From positions 53,994-117,993 of the forward strand of contig JABYQR010000114.1 in NCBI GenBank assembly GCA_022592445.1: DNA of 64,000 nt, read 5' to 3'. The stretch is from Cytidiella melzeri (lineage: Eukaryota > Basidiomycota > Agaricomycetes > Polyporales > Irpicaceae). The translations under genes and the position numbers were made by a program. Within the stretch, counting starts at the first letter, position 1. Each line of letters opens with the position of its first letter. The notes below the pieces were generated by a model. The model saw nothing but the letters and a program-made list of their open reading frames with translations, did not search any database and was not told where the DNA came from. Positions 19,219 through 31,429 of the stretch are shown piece by piece.

Positions 19219-21081
19219 ATGTCTTCCGACACTTACCCCAACTCTGCCACTGGCGTCGTCTTCTCAGGTGCGGCTTCAATACCGACCAAACCTCTGAAAG
19301 AGGACGAAAAGCAATTCGAGAGCGCAACAAGCAGCAAGGCTCCTTCCATCTCCGACAGCGAGAGGGCTGACATCTTCGAGGATGAGAAAAATCTGGCGAA
19401 GTATCTCGTTCCAGCTCTCGAGAAGGGTGTGAAGAACGCTCGCCTGAAGCCTCCGAGCATGTGGATCAAGTTCCGTGTCTGGTACAACCCTTACCGCATG
19501 GTATGTGCTCGCTCGATAGCTTTCGATCATACCTAGCTAATACCTAGCACCCTACAGCTCTACACCCTCGCTTTCACCCTCAACATGATTGGGATAGTGG
19601 TGGCTGCCTGCGGCAAGTTCCCATACGCTAACAATCATGGTGCTGCTATGGCTCTCGGTAACATCACTGCTTCGGTCGCCTGCCGTAACGAGTTCTTCAT
19701 CCGTTACTTCCTCTACTGGCCTCTCGTCCATGCCTTCCAAAAGGTACGCAGATTGTGATTCTGTCGTTTGATAACCTGCTGATTAACATTACTTTTGCAG
19801 TGGGCTCCATTGCCTGTCCGCATCTTCTTGACTGGTCTGTTGCAACATCTCGGTGGTATTCATTCTGGCTGCGCTACTTCTGGAATCGCCTGGTTCATCT
19901 ACACCGTCGTCCGCACCTTCCAACACCGCCATCTCAACCACACTCCACCGGCAGTCCTCGCATGGGGTGTCCTTGGCGTGGTCGTCACCGTTGTCACCAT
20001 GGTTGCTGCAGCTCCTTGGATTCGTGCTCACCATCACAAGTAAGCTAGGCGTGAGTCGAAAGCATCATGCAAATCTGACCACAGCTCTCTGCAGCTTCTT
20101 TGAGCGTCACCACCGCTTCGCTGGGTGGGCCTCAGTCATATTTGTTTGGATCTTCGTCTGCTTGTCCGACAGCTTGCTTCCCGACGGCAGCTTCACTACC
20201 GCAGGTCGTCATCCGGTCAAGACTCAAGAGTTCTGGTATGCACTCTGCATCACCATTCTCATCGCTATCCCTTGGGCCACCATTCGTGAGGTCCCCGTCG
20301 AGATCACCACTGTAAGCGTTGATTTTATGTACCCAATCTCCCGGGACTAGACTCAACTCTCTTGCAGCCCTCCCCCCGTGTTGCTGTCATCAAATTCCGC
20401 AAGGGCATCCAGCAAGGTCTTCTCGGTCGCATTTCTCGCTCCGCTACAATGGAGTACCACGGCTTCGGAATCATCTCTGAGGGTATCGAGAGTAATGCAC
20501 ATTACATCATTGCCGGTGTCCAAGGTGACTGGACTCGAGGTCTCGTTGCTGACCCGCCCAAGACCCTCTGGACTCGTGAGATGAAGGTCAGTTTTACGCC
20601 CTACTCGTCTCTGGCGTAGAGCTAATCTCAATCACACTTACAGTTCGCGGGTCTCCCCTACCTCGCGCACTTTTACCGCCGTGGTATCGCCATTTGCACG
20701 GGATCTGGTATCGGAGCTGTCCTTTCCACCACTCTCCAACTCGATAACTGGTTCCTCATCTGGATCGGCTCTGACATGGAAAAGTCCTTCGGCCCAGTCC
20801 TCTTCGACATGATCGCCCGTAACATGCCCAAGGAGCGCTACATCCTCTTCGATACTAAGAAGGAAGGTCGTCGCCCCGACACCATGAAGATGCTCAAGGA
20901 TGTCTACGTCGCTTTCAAGGCTGAGGGTGAGCTATAATGTCATCACAGCTTCACTTCCAATTCACTAACCCGTCTCTCGTCAGTCGTCCTCATCACGTCT
21001 AACCCTGCTGGTAATGCAGAGCTCATGCAAGGCTGCAAGGAGAACGGCATGCACTCTTTCGGTCCTCTCTGGGATTCATAA
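19219..21081 (+). CDS. TmpA-like integral membrane oxidoreductase-like protein (507 aa, 7 exons)
   Basis: Exons: 19219-19500, 19558-19743, 19801-20039, 20095-20311, 20368-20586, 20644-20926, 20984-21081, all with GT-AG introns of 54-57 nt. Residues 1-94 are a hydrophilic N-terminus. Residues about 95-300 hold several hydrophobic segments (for example TPPAVLAWGVLGVVVTVVTM) with conserved histidines (HLGGIHSG; FFERHHRFAGW). The C-terminal part (309-507) resembles the FAD/NAD-binding half of ferric-reductase-like proteins (AICTGSGIGAVLST; VVLITSNPAGN). This arrangement matches Aspergillus TmpA and the C-terminus of TmpL-type proteins, plasma-membrane or peroxisome-associated factors linked to redox signalling and conidiation. 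Family assignment is from recognition of these motifs. The substrate is unknown. Codon use is strongly C-ending, suggesting good expression. Confidence 0.8.
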
Positions 21082-22023
21082 ACATCTCACCCACGCTCCT
21101 TATCCGTCCACGACCACAAACGAATCGGCGCAATATCATCTTTCCCAACCCATCCCATTTTCCCAGTTGTATCAATGGCATATATCTACGTCGCTAATTA
21201 TCTTTACCCCCATCCCATCCCACACCCCATCCTATATTTTACTTATCGAACGATCCACGAGTTCCATGCTGTATATGACTTCTTCCATAGACGAGCAGCC
21301 AAAATGGCTCTCGCCGGCCCCCTAGTTTTCCTAGACTCCTTGTGGTTGTACTCCTGTGTTCACTTAGAGATGTGCCTGTAGTACACCAATTCGAATTGTA
21401 ACCTTTCAACATTTACCGCATATACTGTGCATTCTTTCAAAGAATGCGAACTGAATGAAATCACCGGTATTCTAGCCGTGGGAAAATAGCCAATGAACGC
21501 CGGTATGCGGGTGCGGAAGTGCTTCTTGCAAGTTACAACGTAAATCCTGAGCACTCACATCCACATTCTACAACTAGCATCGATATACGAATTGCATTAG
21601 AGCTGTATCTTCGCATCCTGAGTGCTCGACAAGTGTCTGCAGCGCATAACACCAGGCCTTCCACAGAGGATCCCTGGACCCGAGTCGCGCAGATCACTCT
21701 CTCATCTGAGTCAATCATCGTACCTCGCCTTCAAGGTAGCAGTTTCATGCACTGTCGTTATTGATAGGACCGATAACATCATCTGCCAGGTCCCTGGAGC
21801 AGTAATCCTGTTTTGAGGCGTACGAGTTGTACCCCTGTACCTCCTTTTCTGCAAGGTATGTAAGTTTCTGCAACAAGCAAGAAAGGGCGAGGTCTCTGAA
21901 CCTCATTCAGAATAAGCTGCAGGTGCATTCTATTGAAGCTGGACTTGAGGACCACGAGCGGCAACTCGTCGTTATCGCCTCGAGCTCCGGGAGACTTGTT
22001 CACTGGTACCTGAACTCGTGATC
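21082..22023. other. Intergenic region and upstream part of the first F-box repeat unit
   Basis: No gene. From about 21380 the sequence resembles the upstream DNA of the next F-box genes (shared TACACCAATTCGAATTGTA-like and TACCTCGCCTTCAAGGTA-like blocks), showing that each tandem copy carries about 600 bp of 5' flank. The second block ends in a plausible GT donor with an AG 50-60 nt downstream, suggesting a 5'-UTR intron. Confidence 0.5.
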
Positions 22024-23794
22024 ATGCCTTCCGCTACGTTTCAGTTTAATCCGGGCAAGATGGCGGATGCGTTTGAGTACGTCCGCGATTGTTTCGAGTG
22101 GCTTGCTGCAGGAGGAGGGGATTTAGAAAGGTACGCTATGATTCCAATTGGCACGTTGACACGGCTGTAACACTTGTCATTCTCGCTGTTATCGCAGTAT
22201 AGCACATGAGCTGAAACTAGAGAAGGCGAGTCAGTTTTGCCTTGTTGCGGCTCAAGGCTAACCACGATAACAGTTCGCACGAGGAGCAGAACACCTGCTG
22301 TCAGACATTCGCAGTACGCAGAATCGACTAGCTCCAGTCAACCAACTCCCGCCAGAGCTCTTAGGAGCTATATTCGCGTATCTGAAGACTCCACATATCC
22401 CGGCGAAATCGTCAATCGAGTTCATAAAGTGCAAGTGGCCAGTGGCTCAGTCTATTTGCCGTCACTGGAGATTCGCCGCAGTGCACACGCCTGTGCTTTG
22501 GAGCTTTATTCAAGTTGACTCGTACTTCATATCCTTCCAGAATCGGCTTGATTTTGTCTCCGCTATTTTCGCGCGATCGGGTGCTCTTCCCCTTGACCTC
22601 CGTCTCCGAGGCGATGGAGCAGCATTCAGCAACAACAAATCGCTTCTTTCATCGAATTCGTGGCGTATCCAAGAACTACACGCGCGGGGCCCCAGTTCCT
22701 TTTTCCTGGAATCCTGCTTACAAGAGGCCAATCAGTTGGAGACTCTAGTAATCGTCAACGGCCCTCAACACGTCAGTCTCTGGCGAATTCCGAGATTGCG
22801 CACATTAGTGGCGAGCAATTTCACAGGTTGGCATGGCGGAGTGTTCCGTACATTGCGCCATCTCATCCTCGAGGACCAACCGTTCAATGCTCAGCTACTA
22901 CGTGGCTTACACAGCCTTCTCACGCTGAACCCGCTCCTGGAAGATCTTGTCATAAAAGACGTCTGGGGATCGCTCGAGCTGGAGACAACACTCGATGCGC
23001 TGCCTTCCGTTAATATGCCGGGTTTGAGGCGAATTTCCATTCAGTGTCCCGGCGGTTTCTCTGCAGTAGAAGGACTTGTCTCTAAGAAACTTGTGCTGCA
23101 AGAAGGGCATGCCAGGTTCTACGGATTCCCAGTACCTGCACATCATCTCTTCCCTCTACGGAAACTTTTCATCACTGCGGAACGGCGTACAGGATGTGTT
23201 GTCGGTACGGATGGACGATCGGGTTTCTGCTTGGAAGCCAGAATAGACCTGTTACGCGAGCAGTGTGCTGCTCTATCATGGCGGTCTCACATACAGGAGC
23301 TCTGGTTGTGGACAGGCGGTCACTTTATGCATGCGACGGACGACGTACCCTTCGATTGGACGGGCTGGTTCAAGGAGATGAACGGAGTGAAGAAGATCGT
23401 CCTGACACACGAAATATACAGCTGGCTTGACTACATTTCCCAACATGATTTGTTTCCCGGCTTGGTGGAATTACAGCTACATGACCCACAAGAGCGCGAC
23501 GCATTCACCGTTTATCGTTTCTTGGCAAAGAGGGCGGATAGTAATCCGATACAAACCTTGCGCTTCGCACAAGACCCCCGCGGTCTTCGCAAGTCCCTTG
23601 CCTTTCTCGGCTGGAAAGAGAACATGTCCATGTTCACGCAATACGTTCCACACGTTGTGTTGGAGGATAAACAGCCGCTGCGGATGGAGCTACCCGCCGC
23701 GTGTACGACCAGCTCCACTGTCCATGGGTATTGGCCGTCATGGGAGAAACACATGTACAGCAGCATATTCGCCCGCCAGGGACCACAATTCTGA
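22024..23794 (+). CDS. F-box protein paralogue A (551 aa, 3 exons; intron 2 is GC-AG)
   Basis: Exons 22024-22130, 22198-22225 (28 nt) and 22274-23794. The N-terminus (MPSATFQFNPGKMADAFEYV) is shared by all paralogues. The F-box lies at about residues 63-80 (APVNQLPPELLGAIF), followed by CRHW, and then by a long leucine-rich, LRR-like region (for example LRGLHSLLTLNPLLEDLV). F-box proteins bind Skp1 and recruit targets to SCF ubiquitin ligases; the repeat region would bind the target, which is unknown. Intron 2 starts GCGAGT instead of GT; the aligned position in copies B and D is GTGAGT/GTAAGT, and using it keeps the frame. First of four tandem copies. Probably an expanded, fast-evolving fungal F-box family. 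Confidence 0.85.
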
Positions 23795-24395
23795 GTTGTA
23801 TGTGTTTCAATCTCCTCTTTGCCGACGACGATAGCAACTGAAACACTCGATATTAGTTGAGGATATGCATCAAATGCTTCTGATTTTCAATACTGTAAAC
23901 TTGCCAATATTTGCTCAGTGCTGCATCATAAGGTACTTATCTCAATCCGAACGCTCATGTCGGATGGGCCGCAAGAATGGCTCGCGTTGACCCTTTGATT
24001 AGTATTTTCCTAGACCCCTGTTTCACTTTCAAGTTCACTAAAATATGTAGTACACCAGCCCAAATTGTAGACTGTACCGAGGATGAGTGATTCAGCTCAA
24101 CCTGAATGTTATTCTCGACGCATGTTACACCTTAGATACCGTGGGAAAAGTTGACAATGGCCCAGTAAGCGGAAAGCTGTGAGATTCACAATTCACGGTC
24201 TTGTAACTCAGGTTCACCCTCTATCGATTCTCCCGGGACCTTGAAGCAGTGTAAAGACGTCTTTACACGTAGAGTGCTCTGGATTCGTCTGTGCGCATAA
24301 GCTTTCAGTGAGGATTACGAGTCTTGAAAGGACCGCTCACAGTGCAGACTCTCATCCGATTCTGTAGCTCGTGTGGTCCGCGTATAATCATAATC
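23795..24395. other. Spacer between F-box copies A and B
   Basis: No gene. It contains the duplicated 5' flank of copy B, starting near 24040 (TACACCAGCCCAAATTGTA-like block). Confidence 0.45.
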
Positions 24396-26222
24396 ATGCC
24401 TCCCGCTACATTCGATGTTCAACCGGGGCTGGCGGCAGATGCCTTTCAGTACGTTTGCAACTGCTTCGAGTGGCTTGCTGCAGGAAGCGGCATGTTAGAG
24501 AGGTACGCTACCATCGCAATTGGCACGAAAAAACACTGTTGTGACAATCAATCTGTCTTTTTCACAGTCAGCGCAGTATAGTACAAGAGCTGGACCTGGA
24601 GAAAGTGAGTTCATTCTTCTTTGTGTCGGTTTGAGACTTAACCTCAATGACAATAGTTCGCACAACGAGCAGAACGCCTACTGTGGACCATTCGCTGCGT
24701 GCAGAATCGATCAGCACCAGTCAATCGACTACCGCCAGAGCTCTTGGGAGTTATATTCGAGCATCTGATGGATTTGCAGGTCCCAGCGCATCCGTCGAAC
24801 GAACTCATGGAGTACCAGTGGCCTGTGGTACAGTCTGTTTGCCGTTACTGGAGAGACACCGCCGTACACACGCCTCTGCTTTGGAGTTATGTTCGTATTC
24901 GAAATCCACACGCTAAGCAGGCTCAGCCCGGTCTTGCCTCCACAATCCTCACGCGGTCGGGCGTCGTCCCCCTTACCATCCATATTCGATCGCAGGGTTT
25001 GAACGATGTGGTCAGAGAACCATGCGACGAACATCTTCGAGATCAGCTCAAGGCGAATTCGTGGCGCATATACGAACTCCACACTGAATTTGCAGAGCCC
25101 ATCGTTTTGGACTCTTGCCTACAAGATGCCAGTCAATTGGAGAGAATGATCATCAACGATGATACCGGATGCCTCAAATCTTCTGTTTACGGCCACTGGC
25201 GAATTCCGAAGTTGCGCACATTGGTCGCGATAAATTTCACAGGCTGGCGAGATAGAGGAGGGTTCCGTACATTGCGCCATCTCATCCTCGAAAACCAACC
25301 GTTCAATGCTCCGTTACTTCGTGGCTTACACAGCCTTCTCACGCTGAACCCGCTGCTGGAAGATCTCGTCGCAAAAGACATTTGGGGATCGCTCGAGCTG
25401 GAGACAACCCTCGATGCGCTGCCTTCCGTCAATATGCCGGGTTTGAGACGAACTTTTGTCCAGTGCGGCGGTTTCTCTGCAATAGACGCACTTGTCTCGA
25501 AGAAACTCGAGCTACAAGAAGGGCATGCAAGAGTCTACCAATACCCAGTGTTTGCGCAGCACTTTGATCTCTTGCAGCAGAAACTCTTCATTACTGCGGA
25601 TGCGCTCAAAGGGTGTATTGTCGGAACGGATGGACGGTCGGGGTTTTGCTTGGAAGCCTTACTCCACGTTTTTCGCGACCAATGTGCTGCTTTGTCAAGG
25701 CAGCATCGCGTACAAGAGCTCTGGCTGTGGACAGGCGGTCACTTTATGCATGCGCCGAATGGCGATCCCTTCGACTGGATAGCCTGGTTCAAGGAGATGA
25801 AGGAGATAAAAAAGATCGTTCTGGTTCGAGAAATCCACGGCTGGCTCGACTACATCTCCCAACATCACCTCTTCCCTGCCTTGACGGAAGTGCAGCTACA
25901 GGATCCACAGGAATGCGATAAATCCGCTGTTCTTCAGTTCTTGAAGCAGAGGGCGCAGAGTCATGCCATCCAAACGCTACGATTTGCACAAGACTTCTGC
26001 GGTATCGGCGGATCCAATGCCTACCTTAGCTGGAAAGAGAACATTTCCATGTTCACGCAATACGTTCCACTCGTTGTGTTTGAGGACCAACAGCCGCTGC
26101 GAATGGAGCTGCCCGCCGTATGTACGACCAGCTCCACTGCCCATGGTTACTGGCCGTCGTGGGAGGAACGTATGTACCTTGGTCACGAGTCCTTCAAAGC
26201 TCCTGTTTGTTCATGGGGATAG
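24396..26222 (+). CDS. F-box protein paralogue B (566 aa, 3 exons)
   Basis: Exons 24396-24502, 24577-24604 and 24657-26222; exon 1 (107 nt) and exon 2 (28 nt) have exactly the same lengths as in A and C. F-box APVNRLPPELLGVIFEHL, then CRYWRDTAVHTPLLW, then the LRR-like body. Intron 2 has a canonical GTGAGT donor. The central segment (about 25300-25450) is nearly identical at DNA level to copy A, although flanking parts are more diverged, suggesting gene conversion. Expected role as for copy A: SCF ubiquitin-ligase substrate adaptor with unknown target. Confidence 0.85.
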
Positions 26223-26835
26223 CTATGTCAAGTACTTAAGCTTACAGTAGGTTGAGCGGTGCGTGGTATAGGCGTTGAACGGTTTTGAGTTTGGTTCGAA
26301 TATTGCTTGCCGACTCGACGCCGCCCTTTACTCATTGCCATCACCAAGCCTCTCACCATTGATGCGCTGCCCCTCTAAACTCGTTATTGTCATGTTATAT
26401 ATGTACATGTAGTGTACTCATCCTACTTGAGTGTATTCAGGCTTTCTCGAGACACCGCCGTGGGAAGATTGTCAATGGACGCTAGATGTGTGGATTGAGA
26501 GTCTTTGCAACTCACATCCATCTGCTATCGTCCTACAGTTTAACAGCTCGGAGCGGAGTCTCTGCACAATTCGAGTGCTCGGGAGCCGTAGCGCATTACG
26601 CAAAACCTGTCACCAAGTATTTCGAGTGGCAGACAACTTGAAGAGTCTGTAGCGGTGTACTTCGCCTTCAAGGTAAGTACACAATCTTGTGTCCCGATAG
26701 AGGACGACTGTAACGATTTTCAATTGTAATTAGGACATACAGCCGCTAGGTCTTGGAACAGTATTCTTTACGAGTCATAACTCGTTTATATTCTGCCTCG
26801 AACTCGCGGGGTCTAGTCCGCTTGGGATCGTCATC
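26223..26835. other. Spacer between F-box copies B and C
   Basis: No gene. It carries the duplicated upstream block of copy C (TACTTCGCCTTCAAG followed by GTAAGT at about 26652-26676), likely the 5'-UTR exon and donor. Confidence 0.45.
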
Positions 26836-28629
26836 ATGGCTTCAGCTACATTCGAGTTTTCACCGGGGAAGATAGCGGATGCGTTTGAGTACGTCCGTGA
26901 CTGCTTCGAGTGGCTCGCTGCAGGAGGCGGCGATCTAGAGAGGTACGTTTACGATTGCACATGGCATGTCAACACGGGTGTAACGATTAGCATTTTCGGT
27001 ATCTTCGCAGTCTGGCACATGAGTTGCACCTAGACAAGGCGAGTCAATTGTTTCTTTTTTGCGATTCATGGCTTACAACGACGTCAGATCGCACGAGGAG
27101 CAGAGCGCCTGATATCAGACATTCGCAGTGTGCAGAATCGACTAGTTCCGGTCAACAGACTCCCGCCAGAGCTCTTGAGAGACGTATTCGAGCATCTGCT
27201 GGATCCACAGGACCCAGCGCATCTTTTCATCCCGTTCAGGCAGCACCATTGGCCAGTGGTACAGTCTGTTTGCCGCCACTGGAGACACACCGCGGTGCGC
27301 ACGCCTATGCTTTGGAGCTATGTTCGCGTTCGCGACCGCCATTCATACGTTACGGAGGATCCCAGCGATCTTGCCTCCAAAATGTTCATGCGATCAGGCG
27401 TTGCTCCCCTTACCGTCCATGTTCGATCGCGGAATTTTGTCGATACTGACCGAGGATTACACGACGAATCTCTTCGAAACCAGCTTGCATTGAACTCGTG
27501 GCGCATCTACGAACTACACACTATATGCGCAGAGCCCGTCGTCCTGGACTCTTGCTTGCAAGAGGCGAGTCAATTGGAGATTCTGATCGTCAACGATCCC
27601 GGAGGCCATGAAGATTTTGTTTACAGTCAATGGCGACTTCCGAGGTTGCGCACATTGGTGGCGGGCCGATTCACAGGCTGGAATGGCGGAGTATTTCGCA
27701 CATTGCGCCATCTCATCCTCGAAAACCAAATTTTCAATGCTGAGATTCTGAGTGGCTTGCACGCGCTTCTAGGACTGAACCCGCAGCTCGAAGACCTCAT
27801 GTTACACTGTCTGTCGGAAAAGGAAGGGCTAGATACAACCCTCGACGCGCTCCCTTCTCTTAGCATGCCGTGCTTAAGGCGAATTTCCACCAAACGTACT
27901 GACTATTCCTCTGTGGTAGGAGAAGAGCTTGTCTCGAAGAAACTTGTGCTAGAAGAGGGGCATGCAAAGCTCTTCATATACCCAGTACCTGCGCATCATC
28001 TTTTCACGGGATTCCTACAGAAACTTTTCATCACTACAGATGATCGTGTCGGATGCGTTGTCGGCACGGATGGGCAATCGGGTTTCTGCATGTACGCCAG
28101 CAGAGGTGACTGTCATGATCAGTGCGCTGCCCTATCATGGCAGCCTCGCTTGCAAGAGCTATGGCTGTGTCCAAATAGCCACCTCATGCAAGACGACAAC
28201 CATTTATCCTTTGACTGGACGGCCTGGTTCAAGGCGATGAAAGAAGTGAAAAAGATCGTTCTATTCCGTGACATCCATCGCTGGCTCGACTACATCCACC
28301 AACATCATCTATTCCCCTCCTTGACGGAGTTACAGTTACAAAGTCCACTGAGTAGTGACGAAACCGCTATTCTCGATTTCTTGGAGGCGAGAGCGCGCAC
28401 CAAACCGATCCAAACACTGCGCTTTGCACCATACAAGGCTGGCCACTGCTTCGTCGTTCGTAGGTGGAAAGACGATGCCTCTGTATTGACGAGGTTCGCT
28501 TCGCGCGTTGTGTTTGAGGACAAGCCGCTGCGGATGGAGCTGCCTGTCGTCTGTGCGACCGACTCCGCTGCTCATAGGTACTGGCCATCATGGGAGAATT
28601 ACATGTACCAGAAAAGCTTGTTCCCCTGA
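26836..28629 (+). CDS. F-box protein paralogue C (558 aa, 3 exons; intron 2 is GC-AG)
   Basis: Exons 26836-26942, 27011-27038 and 27088-28629. F-box VPVNRLPPELLRDVFEHLL at about residues 63-81, CRHWRHTAVRTPMLW after it, and an LRR-like body to the stop. Intron 2 begins GCGAGT and ends CGTCAG. Reading through it would destroy the frame, and no GT donor fits the conserved junction. Distinct from A and B across the whole body, so an older duplicate. Expected role: SCF substrate adaptor with unknown target. Confidence 0.85.
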
Positions 28630-29286
28630 CGGTCTGGTTCATGGGGCGCATGGATTCAAGGCTCCTTTGCGGTGACGATGATAGCTAGCCAAGCTTGGGC
28701 TTGGACATTGTATCTGTAATTCTCAAGATTCCAACGTTACGCTCTCGACGTCGTTATTTACTCATCGTGGCTCTTAACATGGCCCCAAAAAAACCCTTGC
28801 TGTACTCCTTACCGATGCACACCAATCCGAATTGTAGACTATTTCGAGGCACAAAGCGTTGACCGTCCTTCTACTCTGCCTCAGGGAGACTGAATTTGGG
28901 GTGTTCAGATGTGGGAAAGTTGTCAATGAACGCCCGTGCGGAAAGCAATACAAGTTGAAGTTCGTCTTGCAACTCGCGTTCATCTTTAATCTTCTTACAC
29001 TCTTTCAACTTGTCGCGGATATTCACAATATAACCGTCTGTAGTGCGTCACGCAAAACTCCTCACTGAGGTTTGCGAGTTGCGGACACTTTACTCCCGGT
29101 AGGCAGACCACTTGAAGAGCCCGTCACGGTGTACCTCGCCTTCAAGTTCAAGGTACGCAATTTCATGTACTGACGAAAGATGATATCCATGAATTGTGTA
29201 TAAGACAGGCAGCATCCGCCGCTAGGTCCTGGAGTAGTATTTTCAGGCCCACGAATTGTAGCTCGAGTGTGCTCGGAATCGTCATC
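28630..29286. other. Spacer between F-box copies C and D
   Basis: No gene. It contains the duplicated upstream block of copy D (TGCACACCAATCCGAATTGT at about 28814; TACCTCGCCTTCAAG at about 29130). Confidence 0.45.
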
Positions 29287-31090
29287 ATGCCCTCCGCTAC
29301 ATTCGAGTTTCTGCCAGGGAAGATGGCGGGTGCGTTTAAATACGTTCGCGACTGCTTCCAGTGGCTTGCTGCAGGAGGCGACATTTTCAAAGAGGTACGC
29401 TACAACCACCGATGGCACAGCAACACGGTTGTAACGATTGACATGTTCACTGTCGTCACAGTATAGCAAACCGGTTGGTTCTGGAGAAAGTAAGTTCATT
29501 CTTCTCTGTTACGGCCTGAGGCTGACAATGAAAACAGGTTGCACGAGGAGCAGAACATCTCCTGTGAGACATACGCTACGTGCAGAATCAACAAGTCCCA
29601 ATCAATGAACCCGCGCCCGAGCTCTTGGGAGTTATATTTGAACATATGATGAATCCACCCCTTCCAGCAAATGTGTCCACCGCGTTCGAGGAGGCCCAGT
29701 AGCCAGCGGTCCAGTCAGTTTGCCGTCACTGGAGAGACACCGCTGTGCACACGCCTCCGACCTGGAGCTATATGCGCACTCAGTGTTCACGCTTTCCGAG
29801 GATCAAGGATCAGCGTGACGTTGCCTCCACAATCTTCATGCGATCGGGTATTCTTCCCCTTACTATCCGTCTCTAAGGTTTTGGTGATATGGACCTAGGA
29901 GTCTACACAGAAGTTCTCTAACCCTAGCTCGTATCGAACTCGTGGCGTATCTACGAGCTACACACCGTACGCACAGAACCCGTTGTTCTAGTTTCCTGCT
30001 TACAAGAGGCCAGTCAATTGGAGAAAGTAGCCATCGCCGATCACACTAGCAGTGAAGGTCACGAAAATGCCACTTACTATCGCTGGCGAACTCCAAGGTT
30101 GCGCACATTAGTGACTTGCAATTTCACAGGCTGGCAAGGTGGAATGTTCCGTACGTGGCGCCATCTCGTCCTCATCAATCAAGCGTTCAATCCTGAAATC
30201 CTTCGTGGATTACACGCTGAACCCGCACAAAGGAAACCTCGCATTACACCGTTTGCGGGAGAAGAAAGGGCTGAAGACAACCCTTGACGCACTCCCTTCT
30301 CTTGGAATGCCGCCGAGTATAAGGCGAATCTCTACGCAACATGCCGAAGGTTCCTCTATAGCAGCAGAGTTTGTCTCGAAGAAGTTGGTGCTACAAGAAG
30401 GGCATGCAAAGTACTTTTCATAGCCAGTACCCGCGCATTATCTTTTCTCGGGCCACCTGCAGAAACTTTTTATCGGCGCGGATGTCCATACGGGATGCGT
30501 TCTCGGTACGGATGGACGTTCGGGTGTCTGCGTGTAGGCCGTCAGCGCTGACTGTGTCCCTGATCTGTGCGCTGCTTTATCATGCCACTGCCACGAACAC
30601 CAGAGCTCTGGCTGTGGCTGGACTTTCGCTTGACGGAGAAGACCGACCATGTACCCTTCGACTACACTGCGTGGTTCAAGGAGATGAAAGATGTAAGAAG
30701 ATTGCTCTATCACCAAACATCTCTTCCTGGCTCGAGTACATCTCCCATCATCACCTACCCCCTTCCTTAACGGAGCTACAGCTACATAGCCCACCGAACG
30801 TTGATAAAGCTGTGATTCTTACTATTCTGGAGACAAGAGTGCAAATCAAAACGATTCAAATATTGCGCATCTGAAGAGGCACCTTTGAAGACGCCACTGG
30901 TTACCGTACACTTACCTATCGTGGATGGAAGGAGGATCCCTTCATATTCACACAATTCGTTCCGCGCGTTGTATTCAAGGACCAGCCGACGCGGAGGGAC
31001 CTTCCTGTCGCTTGTACCACAAGCTCCACTGCCCACGGGTACTGGCCGTCGTGGGAGGAATGCATGTACAACAGAAGAGTGTTTCCCTAG
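29287..31090 (+). pseudogene. Dead F-box paralogue D
   Basis: Aligns along its whole length with copies A-C, from the shared N-terminus (ATG at 29287) to a terminal TACAACAGAAGAGTG...TAG at 31090. Exon 1 is one nucleotide longer than in the other copies (frameshift). In-frame stops replace conserved codons, for example TGA at 29564-29566 just before the F-box, TAG near 29700, TAA near 29875 and TAG near 30422. The F-box itself is degraded (QVPINEPAPELLGVIFEH). Intron 2 has a canonical GTAAGT donor. No functional product is expected. Confidence 0.85.
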
Positions 31091-31429
31091 CGACCCGCAT
31101 TCTGAGTCGCATGTATTTACATACTAGCTCCTCAAGCTCAGGATGAGCATAAGCGTCGAAAGCTCTCAAATTTGATTTTGCCGACATTATTTTCTCAACG
31201 TTGCTCTTTTGCTCACGATTGCTATGCCTCTCGACGAGCCAGTGAACAACGACATCCCCGCTGAATGGGTGTTAGAGGCGGCTCAAGAATTTGGCGTTGG
31301 GCCAATCTATGCTCGCGGGCGGTTGCCTAATGTAACAATATGATGATAATTACATGCATGATCGAGATCGACTTCGAGTACTCCCCTTCCAAGTTCCTAC
31401 TACATCCATAGACGTGGTCATCCAGAAAT
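31091..31429. other. Intergenic, possible upstream exon of the SurE gene
   Basis: A short natural-looking frame starts at an ATG at 31224 (MPLDEPVNNDIPAEWV...) and ends at 31343. It may be an upstream ORF, a decayed gene piece or an alternative first exon. Nothing else is seen. Confidence 0.3.
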
